From Salipaludibacillus keqinensis (GTDB taxonomy: Bacteria > Bacillota > Bacilli > Bacillales > Salisediminibacteriaceae), in contig NZ_PDOD01000003.1 of the NCBI RefSeq assembly GCF_003226325.1, positions 552,005-616,004 of the forward strand: a stretch of DNA of 64,000 nt, given 5' to 3'. The translations under genes and the position numbers were made by a program. The notes below the pieces were generated by a model, which searched no databases, was not told the DNA's origin, and saw only the letters and a list, made by a program, of their open reading frames with translations. Of this stretch, positions 1 to 7,500 are shown piece after piece. Each line of letters starts with the position of its first letter. Within the stretch, counting starts at the first letter, position 1.

Positions 1-486
1 TCGCTTTATGGCGTTGAAGGAGTAAATAATGGGATTCATGTAAAAGGAAGCATTGTAGGTTCTCTTCTATTTCAAGGTGCGGGTGCTGGGAAGTTCCCAA
101 CAGCAAGTGCAGTAATAGAAGATTTAATTAACCATTGGACAGATACGAGCGAGGAAACGCCACTGTCAGGAATAGAGTTTGAACAAACAAGGTTGAACAT
201 ACAAAATGTACGAACCAACTTCGGCGCTCAAATTGAATCAAAAACGGACGCTTGGCTTGTAACAGGCAAACAGTTAGCCTTGCAACTGGAAAATCAAAAC
301 ACGGTCACCTCTCTCACAAATATTAAAAAGCGAGATGGCAGGGAAGCGCTCCTGGTCAAAGGAAAAGAAACCGATGTGAAAGAAGTGATGACAGCCCTGA
401 ATGATTCTGTTTGGATCTACCCTGTTTGCGGAGAGGATACCGATTGGGATCAGATCCAGGCTGTAAATAACATTTCTGCATCTTAA
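1..486 (+). CDS. hom: homoserine dehydrogenase, C-terminal part (5' end outside window)
   Basis: Reduces aspartate semialdehyde to homoserine on the way to threonine and methionine, in the cytoplasm. The open frame runs from the first base; 161 codons are visible before TAA. The motif GAGAGKFPTASAV near the window edge is the conserved glycine-rich segment of the homoserine dehydrogenase catalytic domain. The remaining ~100 residues form a C-terminal extension in which I do not recognise a typical ACT domain. No thrC or thrB follows; a terminator and then secY come next, so this is the last gene of its unit, unlike the hom-thrC-thrB order I recall for B. subtilis. The true start lies upstream of the window. 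Confidence 0.85.
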   Translation, partial: SLYGVEGVNNGIHVKGSIVGSLLFQGAGAGKFPTASAVIEDLINHWTDTSEETPLSGIEFEQTRLNIQNVRTNFGAQIESKTDAWLVTGKQLALQLENQNTVTSLTNIKKRDGREALLVKGKETDVKEVMTALNDSVWIYPVCGEDTDWDQIQAVNNISAS

Positions 487-642
487 ATAAGTGATAATGA
501 AGATCGTTACAGCCGTTAAAGGTAGCAGAAACAGATGATATGGTTGAAGTAGTCCCTAACATTTTTTATCGGCACCAATAGTTTGACGGATTTTCAGTCA
601 TAAGCTGCATTTAAAAAGGCTTTTCAATAATAATAAAACGAA

Positions 643-677
643 GAAGCATTCCCCTATACCAGGAGAATGCTTTTTTA
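643..677 (+). terminator. intrinsic terminator after hom
   Basis: AAGCATTC at 643-650 pairs with GAATGCTT at 664-671 and is followed by a T run. It lies ~155 bp after the hom stop. The bases between the stop and the hairpin hold no convincing gene. Confidence 0.7.
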
Positions 678-715
678 AACCACTTTTTTTGTCAAATTGA
701 AAAAATTTTCTAACA

Positions 716-743
716 TTAACGGAATTATGTGGTATTCTATAAA
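716..743 (+). promoter_or_regulatory. candidate sigma-A promoter for secY
   Basis: TTAACG (716-721), a 16-base spacer and TATAAA (738-743) lie ~55 bp before the secY start. The -35 is weak, so this is a tentative assignment. With the hom terminator upstream, secY needs its own promoter in this gap. Confidence 0.4.
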
Positions 744-796
744 GGCAGTAGTTGTATAGATTTTTACATAATTCGGGAAGATTAGAGGTGCTTTTC

Positions 797-2098
797 ATGT
801 TTCGGACTATCAAGAATATTTTTCAAGTCGGAGATTTACGCAATAAAATTTTGTTTACGCTATCATTATTAATTGTTTTTAGAATTGGGGCTCACATTCC
901 TGCACCAGGGGTCAACGCGGAAGCATTGAACTTCGATGGAATGGCTGCTCTTGGATTTTTAAACACCTTCGGGGGAGGGGCATTAGAAAACTTCTCCATT
1001 TTCGCCACAGGGATTATGCCTTATATCACCGCTTCTATCATTGTTCAGCTTTTACGGATGGATGTAGTCCCAAAGTTTGCTGAATGGGCCAAAGAAGGAG
1101 AATCGGGCCGTAAAAAGTTAGCACAAGTCACTCGCTATGGAACGATTGGTATTGCTTTCGTACAAGCCTTAGGGATGTCCTTTGGATTTAATAATATCAT
1201 GCCGGGGTTAGTTCCAAATCCATCAGTTATGACCTATTTCACTATAGCCCTTGTATTAACGGCAGGAACTGCTTTTCTTCTTTGGCTTGGTGAACAAATT
1301 ACCGCTAAAGGAGTCGGAAACGGGATTTCGATCATGATTTTTGCAGGGATCGCTGCAGGAATCCCAAACGGTGTCAACCAACTTTATAGCTTGTATTTGG
1401 CTGATGCTGGAGATCAGTTGTTTCTCAATATTGCTACAGTCATTCTGATTTTATTAGCTATTTTGCTTATTGTTATAGGGGTTATTTTTGTGCAACAAGC
1501 TGTGCGTAAAGTACCTATTCAATATGCTAAGAAAATGGCATCTGGAGGGAGACCGGCTGGAGGACAGTCGTCACATATTCCTTTGAAAGTAAATACTGCC
1601 GGGGTGATCCCAGTCATCTTCGCTATGTCTTTATTCATCTTTCCGCCGACGGTTGCGAATTTCTTTGGTGAAGGAAGTACAGTTGGGCGTTGGGTTGTCC
1701 AGACGTTTGATTATACAAACCCACTTGGAATGACTGTCTATGCCATTCTTATTATCGGCTTTGCTTATTTCTACACCTTTGTTCAGATGAATCCAGAGCA
1801 AATGGCTGATAATCTCCGGAAGCAAAACGGATTTATCCCGGGGATTCGCCCAGGGAAAACAACGGAACAATACATTACGAAAGTGTTGTATCGATTAACG
1901 TTTGTGGGTGCTCTATTTTTAGCCACTGTTGCATGCTTACCGCTTATAGCCGCTCAGTTTGCTGGATTGCCTCCGAGTGTTCAAATAGGAGGGACAGGAT
2001 TACTCATTGTTGTGGGTGTTGCCTTAGACACGATGAAACGGATTGAAAGTCAACTAATTGATCGCAAGTATACCGGATTTTTAAGAAGAAGTTCATAA
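797..2098 (+). CDS. secY: SecY-family protein translocase channel subunit, outside a ribosomal operon
   Basis: Forms the membrane channel through which SecA drives unfolded secretory proteins. The 433-residue product has the family's usual length and several hydrophobic membrane segments. Conserved SecY stretches are present: GVGNGISIMIFAGI, the GGQSSHIPLKVNTAGVIP loop, and the C5 loop FIPGIRPGKTTEQY that contacts SecA. I chose ATG 797 because AGAGGTG lies just before it; an in-frame extension to 752 has no ribosome site. In Bacillaceae the housekeeping secY normally lies between rplO and adk; here it stands alone between hom and its own terminator. It may be a second channel (SecY2) or a relocated main copy; the sequence alone cannot decide. 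No secA2 or accessory Sec genes are nearby. Confidence 0.9.
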   Translation: MFRTIKNIFQVGDLRNKILFTLSLLIVFRIGAHIPAPGVNAEALNFDGMAALGFLNTFGGGALENFSIFATGIMPYITASIIVQLLRMDVVPKFAEWAKEGESGRKKLAQVTRYGTIGIAFVQALGMSFGFNNIMPGLVPNPSVMTYFTIALVLTAGTAFLLWLGEQITAKGVGNGISIMIFAGIAAGIPNGVNQLYSLYLADAGDQLFLNIATVILILLAILLIVIGVIFVQQAVRKVPIQYAKKMASGGRPAGGQSSHIPLKVNTAGVIPVIFAMSLFIFPPTVANFFGEGSTVGRWVVQTFDYTNPLGMTVYAILIIGFAYFYTFVQMNPEQMADNLRKQNGFIPGIRPGKTTEQYITKVLYRLTFVGALFLATVACLPLIAAQFAGLPPSVQIGGTGLLIVVGVALDTMKRIESQLIDRKYTGFLRRSS

Positions 2099-2104
2099 TA
2101 AATG

Positions 2105-2143
2105 AAGCTGACTCTCTACTTAAATGGAGAGTCAGCTTTTTTT
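2105..2143 (+). terminator. intrinsic terminator after secY
   Basis: AAGCTGACTCTC (2105-2116) pairs perfectly with GAGAGTCAGCTT (2127-2138) and is followed by seven Ts. It starts six bases after the secY stop. Confidence 0.9.
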
Positions 2144-2226
2144 ATTAAATCAGAGGTAGCGCTACAAAAAGCAGAGTGAATGCCACAAATCAAGAAAGTA
2201 CCGCCTCAAAAAGCAGAGAGCACGCC
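2142..2226 (+). repeat. imperfect 21-bp tandem repeat, about four units
   Basis: Between the secY terminator and the end of the convergent gene, the sequence shows a 21-base rhythm. Units at 2163-2183, 2184-2204 and 2205-2225 each end in GC and share an A-rich core; the first and third share CAAAAAGCAGAG. A weaker unit lies at 2142-2162. It has no open frame of interest and the copies are too diverged for CRISPR. Confidence 0.55.
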
Positions 2227-2249
2227 CTATTGAGTGTGCACGCTTTTAA

Positions 2250-2810
2250 CTAGTACACAAATGGCAGGAGACGAAAGCGTCGTTTGCACCAATACGGGTA
2301 TATTTCACCGTATTTTATTTGTAATTGAAGTTCTTCTTCTTTCATGACTGGATGTAGAGCACTTCCTAGTAAAATGAATATTAAAGGAAAGGCCAACCAA
2401 TGGTGGCTAATGATGAATCCGCACCCTACGACGGTCAGAAAAATTCCTACATGGAAAGGGTGCCGATGGAAGCGATAAGGACCATGGCTCAATAGAGGAA
2501 ATCCTTGAGAAGAAAGGGATCCTTCTCTCCTGTTAGCCTTAATTAGATGATAAGTCCACCCTCTTATCAGAGTACCATGAGTGATAAAAAGCAAGCCGAC
2601 CATGTCCACTGTTTTAACCGCTGTGGGATCTAGACCTTTCAGCAAGTAGCATAAGAAAAGAGAAAGAATAAATGCTATTACAACAAATATTTGTTGCCTC
2701 TTGTTTATCTTCGAACGCTCCTTTCGATTATCTTTTCTTTTCATATAATACAGCCATTCTATGATCACACTTATACCTGCAATGAGGACAATATAGTTAG
2801 AGTAGTTCAT
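2250..2810 (-). CDS. isoprenylcysteine/phospholipid methyltransferase-like membrane protein
   Basis: The product is a ~186-residue, strongly hydrophobic protein with about five membrane segments. It carries the family signature of small membrane methyltransferases (ICMT/PEMT/NnrU-like): GPYRFHRHPFHVG around residue 115, then a C-terminal EEELQLQIKYGEIYPYW segment that in the family helps bind S-adenosylmethionine. The substrate cannot be told from sequence. Start: ATG at 2810 begins a good membrane segment, but the ribosome site is poor; an in-frame ATG at 2858 sits directly after the terminator of the upstream coat genes and is less likely. The gene converges on secY. Confidence 0.65.
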   Translation of the reverse strand: MNYSNYIVLIAGISVIIEWLYYMKRKDNRKERSKINKRQQIFVVIAFILSLFLCYLLKGLDPTAVKTVDMVGLLFITHGTLIRGWTYHLIKANRREGSLSSQGFPLLSHGPYRFHRHPFHVGIFLTVVGCGFIISHHWLAFPLIFILLGSALHPVMKEEELQLQIKYGEIYPYWCKRRFRLLPFVY

Positions 2811-2859
2811 GAGATTAGTTTTGACTAAACAAGCCGGAAATAGTCTACTTAAAAACAAG

Positions 2860-2881
2860 AAAAAACTGGGGAAGACCCCAG
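2860..2881 (-). terminator. intrinsic terminator for the two coat genes
   Basis: Read on the minus strand, CTGGGG-tctt-CCCCAG is followed by six Ts. It lies 12 bases after the stop of the 2893-3234 gene. Confidence 0.85.
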
Positions 2882-2892
2882 CTAAGTAGTTA

Positions 2893-3234
2893 TTATGAGT
2901 ATGGAAACTGATTCGTGTAACCTTGAAATTGTTGATAAGATTGATTTATTTTTTGAGCATCACATGCTTCAAAGCTGTACCAGCCTTTTTCAAACATCAG
3001 GTTAAACAAATCACGTTGACATTGCTGAGATTCATTGCATATCCCTTGAACATCTTGATAAAGGGCTTGATGGCTGGCTTCATTTAAAGCTGTTGAATAT
3101 GAACTAGTCATATATTTTTCCGTAGCTAGCATATCGTTAAGGTAATCCCGGTCAGACATTTGCGGTGTTTCTGGCACTTGTGTTTTTGGATTTGCGATGG
3201 TCGATTGGTTTTGCTGCTGATTTTGTTGATCCAT
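2893..3234 (-). CDS. CotF-family spore coat protein
   Basis: A 113-residue soluble helical protein with a Gln/Asn-rich N-terminus. The core SDRDYLNDMLATEKYM (residues ~27-42) followed by helices containing QQCQRDLFNLMFEKGWY matches the CotF-like coat family, whose members sit in or under the spore coat and often fold like ferritin-type bundles. A clear AAAGGAG site precedes ATG 3234. It is the second gene of a two-gene unit with a related gene 23 bp upstream. In B. subtilis a coat-like gene (yusN) lies near the fad operon, so the neighbourhood fits. Two cysteines are present. It is probably made in the mother cell during sporulation, although I did not resolve a sigma-E or sigma-K promoter. 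Confidence 0.75.
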   Translation of the reverse strand: MDQQNQQQNQSTIANPKTQVPETPQMSDRDYLNDMLATEKYMTSSYSTALNEASHQALYQDVQGICNESQQCQRDLFNLMFEKGWYSFEACDAQKINQSYQQFQGYTNQFPYS

Positions 3235-3257
3235 TTAGCATTTCTCCTTTCATACAT

Positions 3258-3521
3258 TTATTGAAGAGTAGATGTTCCTTGTTGTCCTGCAGTTTGCAGA
3301 TGTTGAAGCAGTTTCTGATAATGTGCGTAATGCATTTTTCCGGCCTGATCCAAAGCTTGTGATATATCCTGGTCCGAACATTGTTCAGCAAATGCATGGG
3401 CTTTTTTCATGGCCAAAAGATTCCACGAAAGCATATCATTAATATAAAGATGATCCTTGTTAGTAATGACATTTGGCGGTTGTGACATAGGCTGACCTTG
3501 ATTCATCGGTTGTTGTTGCAC
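3258..3521 (-). CDS. small CotF/YusN-like coat-associated protein
   Basis: The 87-residue product begins with a Gln/Met/Pro-rich tail, then NKDHLYINDMLSWNLLAMKKA, the same DxxYxNDML helix start as the gene downstream, so the two are probably diverged paralogues. The rest is a short helical bundle ending in a Gln/Thr-rich tail. The start is GTG 3521, behind a strong AAAGGAGGG site. It leads the two-gene unit and is divergent from fadN. The coat role is inferred from the shared motif and from the placement of a similar gene beside fad genes in B. subtilis. Confidence 0.65.
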   Translation of the reverse strand: MQQQPMNQGQPMSQPPNVITNKDHLYINDMLSWNLLAMKKAHAFAEQCSDQDISQALDQAGKMHYAHYQKLLQHLQTAGQQGTSTLQ

Positions 3522-3769
3522 AAAGCATCCCTCCTTTTAAATTATTTGTTGCAAAAAAACCTTCGCTAATAGTTTTAGCCATTAGCCGAAATCTATGCGT
3601 CATTCATGAACGAAGAATGTTTAAAGCTTTAGAAAAAAAATCGAGGGTGAAATAATAAAAAAAATAAAATTTTCTGTCAATACTATTGCTAAAATGGTAA
3701 AAATTTAATATAGTAATAGATGTAGATATTTCGTGACAAAAATCGCGCAAAAATTTTTTGCTCAAAAAA

Positions 3770-3787
3770 TGAATGAGTATTCATTCA
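3770..3787 (+). promoter_or_regulatory. FadR operator upstream of fadN
   Basis: TGAATGAGTATTCATTCA is an exact match to the Bacillus FadR (YsiA) consensus TGAATGAnTAnTCATTCA and is almost a perfect palindrome. It ends 22 bp before the fadN ATG. In this family FadR blocks transcription until a long-chain acyl-CoA binds it, so the operon should be induced by fatty acids. Confidence 0.92.
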
Positions 3788-3809
3788 AATAGGGAGAAGG
3801 AGGTACTTC

Positions 3810-6197
3810 ATGACTAAGAAAATCAGTAAAGTTGCTGTTTTAGGCTCAGGAATTATGGGTTCTGGAATTGCGGCTCATCTAGCAAATATCGGTATTCCGA
3901 CACTATTACTGGATATTGTTCCTAGAGAACTGACAGAGGGTGAAAAGAAAAAAGGGCTTACTCTTGAAGATAAGGCTGTAAGAAACCGAATGGCTGCAGA
4001 ATCCATCCAAAAATTAAAAAAGCAAAAACCTGCACCTCTTGCTAAAAAGGATAATGTAGATCTAATTGAAGCTGGAAATATGGAAGACGATATGAAACGC
4101 CTATCTGAAGTAGATTGGGTAGTGGAGGTCGTTGTAGAGAACCTCGATATTAAAAAGAAAGTATTTGCTCGAGTAGATGAATACAGAAAGCCTGGATCGA
4201 TTGTTAGTTCAAACACTTCAGGTATTTCTATTGAAGCGATGGCTGAAGGAAGATCTGAAGATTTCAGGACACATTTCCTTGGAACACACTTTTTCAATCC
4301 ACCCAGATATTTAAAATTGTTAGAGATTATCCCTACAAAAGATACGTCAGAAGAAGTATTTAAGTTTATGCGTCAATTTGGCGAAGATACCCTTGGTAAG
4401 GGCGTTGTAGAGGCGAAAGATACGCCAAACTTTATTGCGAACCGAATAGGTACTTACGGCTTACTTGTCACTGTTCGTGAAATGGTTGAACGAGGATATT
4501 CCGTCGGTGAAGTAGATTCTGTCACAGGCCCTGCATTAGGAAGACCGAAGAGCGCTACTTTCAGAACTCTTGATGTGGTCGGGTTAGACACGTTCCTACA
4601 TGTTGCTAAAAATGTTTACGATCAAGTGGAAGGCGATGAGAAACAAGTATTTGATCCTCCCGCTTTCATGAAAGAGATGGCTGAAAATAAAATGCTCGGA
4701 AGTAAAACGGGCAAAGGATTCTATTATAAGAAAAAAGGCGAAAAAGGCAGTGAAATTCTCGAGTTAGATTTCAATACGATGGAGTATGTTGAGCGTAAGA
4801 AATTAAAAGCCCCATCGGTTCAGCAGAGCAAACAGGCCAAAGGAAAATCAGCAAAATTGAAAGCGCTTATATATGCTGATGATCGTGCAGGAGAACTTGT
4901 ATGGAATGTTTTGAAACCGACTCTGTTATACGCTGCTGAAAAGTGTTATGAAGTGTCAGATTCTATCCGGGATATCGACCAAGCTATGAAGTGGGGCTTC
5001 GGATGGGAATTAGGTCCATTTGAAACATGGGATGCCATTGGGGTTGAAAAATCTGTCCAGCGAATGAAAGAAGAAGGAGAAACCGTTCCTACTTGGGTAG
5101 AAGAAATGTTGGAAAAAGGTTTCACAAGTTTCTACAAAGACTTTGACGACTATTATCACCAAGGTGAATATAAGAAAGCGAATCTGAACCCTAAAGTCAT
5201 TCATATAAAATCCTTGAAAGAAAATGACAAGGTTATTATGAAAAATACGGGTGCATCTCTTATCGATTTAGGAGACGATATTGCATGTCTTGAGTTCACT
5301 TCTCCAAATAATTCCATCGGACTTGATGTTATGCAAATGATTAATAAGTCTGTAGATGAAGTAGACAAAAATTACAAAGGACTTGTGATCAATAACCAAG
5401 GGAAAAACTTCTGTGTTGGGGCGAACTTGATGATGATCTTAATGGAAGCGCAAGATATGAACTTCCCTGAGATCGACCTCGTCGTTCGACAATTCCAGAA
5501 TTCCATGGCGAAGATTCGCTATTCATCAAAACCTGTTGTGGCAGCACCGTTTGCAATGACACTTGGTGGAGGAACAGAAATTTGTCTGCCATCTGCTAGT
5601 ATTCAAGCTTCTATGGAAACGTATATGGGTCTTGTAGAAGTTGGTGTAGGTTTGATCCCTGGTGGAGGTGGAAACAAAGAGCTTTACCTTCGTCAAATCG
5701 AACGTCTTCCAGAAGGCGCACAACTTGATCACCAGGCAATTGCCAACCAAGTTTTCGAAACAATTGCTATGGCTAAAGTGGGAACAAGCGCCCAAGAAGC
5801 TGAACAACTTGGCTTCATCAGACCAGAGGATGGCATTAGTATCAATGGAGACCATTTATTGCACGATGCGAAGCATAAAGCACTTCATTTAGCTAATCAA
5901 GGTTATCAGCCTCCTAAACGAGAGAAAATTCCTGTTGTAGGTGAAACTGGATACGGAACAATGCTTCTAGGAGCGAAGACAATGCAGTTCGGAGGCTATA
6001 TTTCAGAACACGATCTTAAGATTGCTGAAAAATTAGCTTTTGTGCTAGCAGGTGGGCGTGTAGCTAAAGGTTCAAAAGTGGATGAGCAATATTTATTGGA
6101 TCTAGAGCGGGAAGCATTTTTAAGTCTAGTTGGAGAACCGAAAACGCAACAGCGAATGCAGCATATGCTGACGAAAGGCAAGCCATTACGTAATTAA
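3810..6197 (+). CDS. fadN: 3-hydroxyacyl-CoA dehydrogenase / enoyl-CoA hydratase
   Basis: Bifunctional beta-oxidation enzyme: hydrates enoyl-CoA and oxidises the hydroxyacyl-CoA with NAD+. The 795 residues match the usual FadN length. The N-terminal Rossmann segment VLGSGIMGSGIAAHLANIG (residues ~10-28) binds NAD; the dehydrogenase domains follow to ~residue 450. The C-terminal third is a crotonase fold, with the oxyanion-type stretch GKNFCVGANL near residue 530 and MTLGGGTE near 586, followed by EVGVGLIPGGGG. Note the order dehydrogenase then hydratase, as in B. subtilis FadN. ATG 3810 follows AGAAGGAGGT. It is the first gene of fadN-fadA-fadE, and the FadR operator lies just upstream. Confidence 0.97.
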   Translation: MTKKISKVAVLGSGIMGSGIAAHLANIGIPTLLLDIVPRELTEGEKKKGLTLEDKAVRNRMAAESIQKLKKQKPAPLAKKDNVDLIEAGNMEDDMKRLSEVDWVVEVVVENLDIKKKVFARVDEYRKPGSIVSSNTSGISIEAMAEGRSEDFRTHFLGTHFFNPPRYLKLLEIIPTKDTSEEVFKFMRQFGEDTLGKGVVEAKDTPNFIANRIGTYGLLVTVREMVERGYSVGEVDSVTGPALGRPKSATFRTLDVVGLDTFLHVAKNVYDQVEGDEKQVFDPPAFMKEMAENKMLGSKTGKGFYYKKKGEKGSEILELDFNTMEYVERKKLKAPSVQQSKQAKGKSAKLKALIYADDRAGELVWNVLKPTLLYAAEKCYEVSDSIRDIDQAMKWGFGWELGPFETWDAIGVEKSVQRMKEEGETVPTWVEEMLEKGFTSFYKDFDDYYHQGEYKKANLNPKVIHIKSLKENDKVIMKNTGASLIDLGDDIACLEFTSPNNSIGLDVMQMINKSVDEVDKNYKGLVINNQGKNFCVGANLMMILMEAQDMNFPEIDLVVRQFQNSMAKIRYSSKPVVAAPFAMTLGGGTEICLPSASIQASMETYMGLVEVGVGLIPGGGGNKELYLRQIERLPEGAQLDHQAIANQVFETIAMAKVGTSAQEAEQLGFIRPEDGISINGDHLLHDAKHKALHLANQGYQPPKREKIPVVGETGYGTMLLGAKTMQFGGYISEHDLKIAEKLAFVLAGGRVAKGSKVDEQYLLDLEREAFLSLVGEPKTQQRMQHMLTKGKPLRN

Positions 6198-6220
6198 TTC
6201 GACTAAAGGAGGGGAATTTC

Positions 6221-7402
6221 TTGAGAGAAGCCGTTATCGTTGCAGGTGCTAGAACACCTGTAGGAAAAGCAAAAAGAGGAAGTTTTGCTAGCGTAAGGCC
6301 TGATGATTTAGGTGCTATTACGATCAAAGAAACGTTGAAAAGAGCGAACAACTTTGATCCTAGCAGGATTGAAGATGTGATTATTGGATGTGCAATGCCC
6401 GAAGCGGAACAAGGAATGAACATGGCGAGAAACATTTCGGCCTTAGCAGGCATGCCGGATCATGTGCCAGCGATTACGATTAATCGTTATTGTTCCTCAG
6501 GTTTGCAAAGTATCGCTTATGGAGCTGAACGAATCATGCTTGGCCATTCGAAAGCTATCATAGCTGGCGGAGCGGAATCCATGAGTTTAATTCCAATGGG
6601 GGGGCATGTGATTGCCCCGAATCCAACATTAGTAGAAAATGCTCCAGAATACTATATGGGGATGGGTCATACAGCAGAAGAAGTAGCAAAACGATTTGAA
6701 GTAAGCCGAGAAGATCAGGACGCCTTTGCAGTTGAGAGCCACAAGCGGGCTGCAAAAGCCATTGCTGAAGGAAAGTTCAAAGATGAAATTGTTCCCGTTC
6801 CAGTGACGTTCCGGTCAGTCGATGGGAAGCACAAACTAGTTGAAAAACAAGTGACTGTGGAGCAAGACGAAGGGGTACGAGAAGGAACGACGATGGAAGG
6901 ATTGGCAAAGTTACGCCCAGCTTTTAGTGTTCATGGAGGTACGGTGACTGCAGGTAACGCTTCACAAATGAGTGATGGAGCAGCATCAGTACTTGTAATG
7001 GATCGCGAAGAGGCAGAAAGAGATGGATTAACACCGCTTGTTAAATTCAGATCATTTGCTGTTGCAGGCGTAGCTCCTGAAATTATGGGGATCGGACCGG
7101 TAGAAGCGATTCCGAAAGCAGTGAGACTAGCAGGATTAGAAATGTCTGACATTGGTTTATATGAACTTAATGAAGCCTTTGCTTCCCAGGCGTTACAAGT
7201 GGTGCGACATTTAGGGTTAGACCATGACAAAGTGAATGTAAATGGCGGTGCGATAGCCATTGGACATCCACTAGGATGTACGGGTACAAAGCTCACGTTA
7301 AGCTTGATTCATGAGATGAAGCGTCGTAATGAACAGTTTGGTGTAGTTACGATGTGTATCGGTGGAGGCATGGGAGCAGCAGGAGTTTTCGAACTACTTT
7401 AG
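6221..7402 (+). CDS. fadA: acetyl-CoA acyltransferase (3-ketoacyl-CoA thiolase)
   Basis: Carries out the last beta-oxidation step, cleaving 3-ketoacyl-CoA with CoA. At 393 residues it has the standard thiolase length. The nucleophile is Cys91 in NRYCSSG; the C-terminal catalytic His lies in GGAIAIGHPLGCTG and the second active Cys in CIGGGMGAAG. The start is TTG 6221 behind AAAGGAGGGG, 23 bp after fadN, so the two are co-transcribed. Controlled with fadN by the FadR site. Confidence 0.97.
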   Translation: MREAVIVAGARTPVGKAKRGSFASVRPDDLGAITIKETLKRANNFDPSRIEDVIIGCAMPEAEQGMNMARNISALAGMPDHVPAITINRYCSSGLQSIAYGAERIMLGHSKAIIAGGAESMSLIPMGGHVIAPNPTLVENAPEYYMGMGHTAEEVAKRFEVSREDQDAFAVESHKRAAKAIAEGKFKDEIVPVPVTFRSVDGKHKLVEKQVTVEQDEGVREGTTMEGLAKLRPAFSVHGGTVTAGNASQMSDGAASVLVMDREEAERDGLTPLVKFRSFAVAGVAPEIMGIGPVEAIPKAVRLAGLEMSDIGLYELNEAFASQALQVVRHLGLDHDKVNVNGGAIAIGHPLGCTGTKLTLSLIHEMKRRNEQFGVVTMCIGGGMGAAGVFELL

Positions 7403-7410
7403 AAAATAAA

Positions 7411-7454
7411 CAAAGGTGAGGTGAGCTGATTTAGCTCCTCATTTCACCTTTATC
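7411..7454 (+). other. imperfect hairpin between fadA and fadE
   Basis: AAAGGTGA-GGTGAGCT pairs imperfectly with AGCTCCTCA-TTCACCTTT around a short loop. There is no good T run, so it is more likely an RNA-stability or partial attenuation element than a full terminator. Confidence 0.45.
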
Positions 7455-7500
7455 ATGCAAATGCAATAAATGAGAAAGATTCCATGAGGAGGAATGTAAG

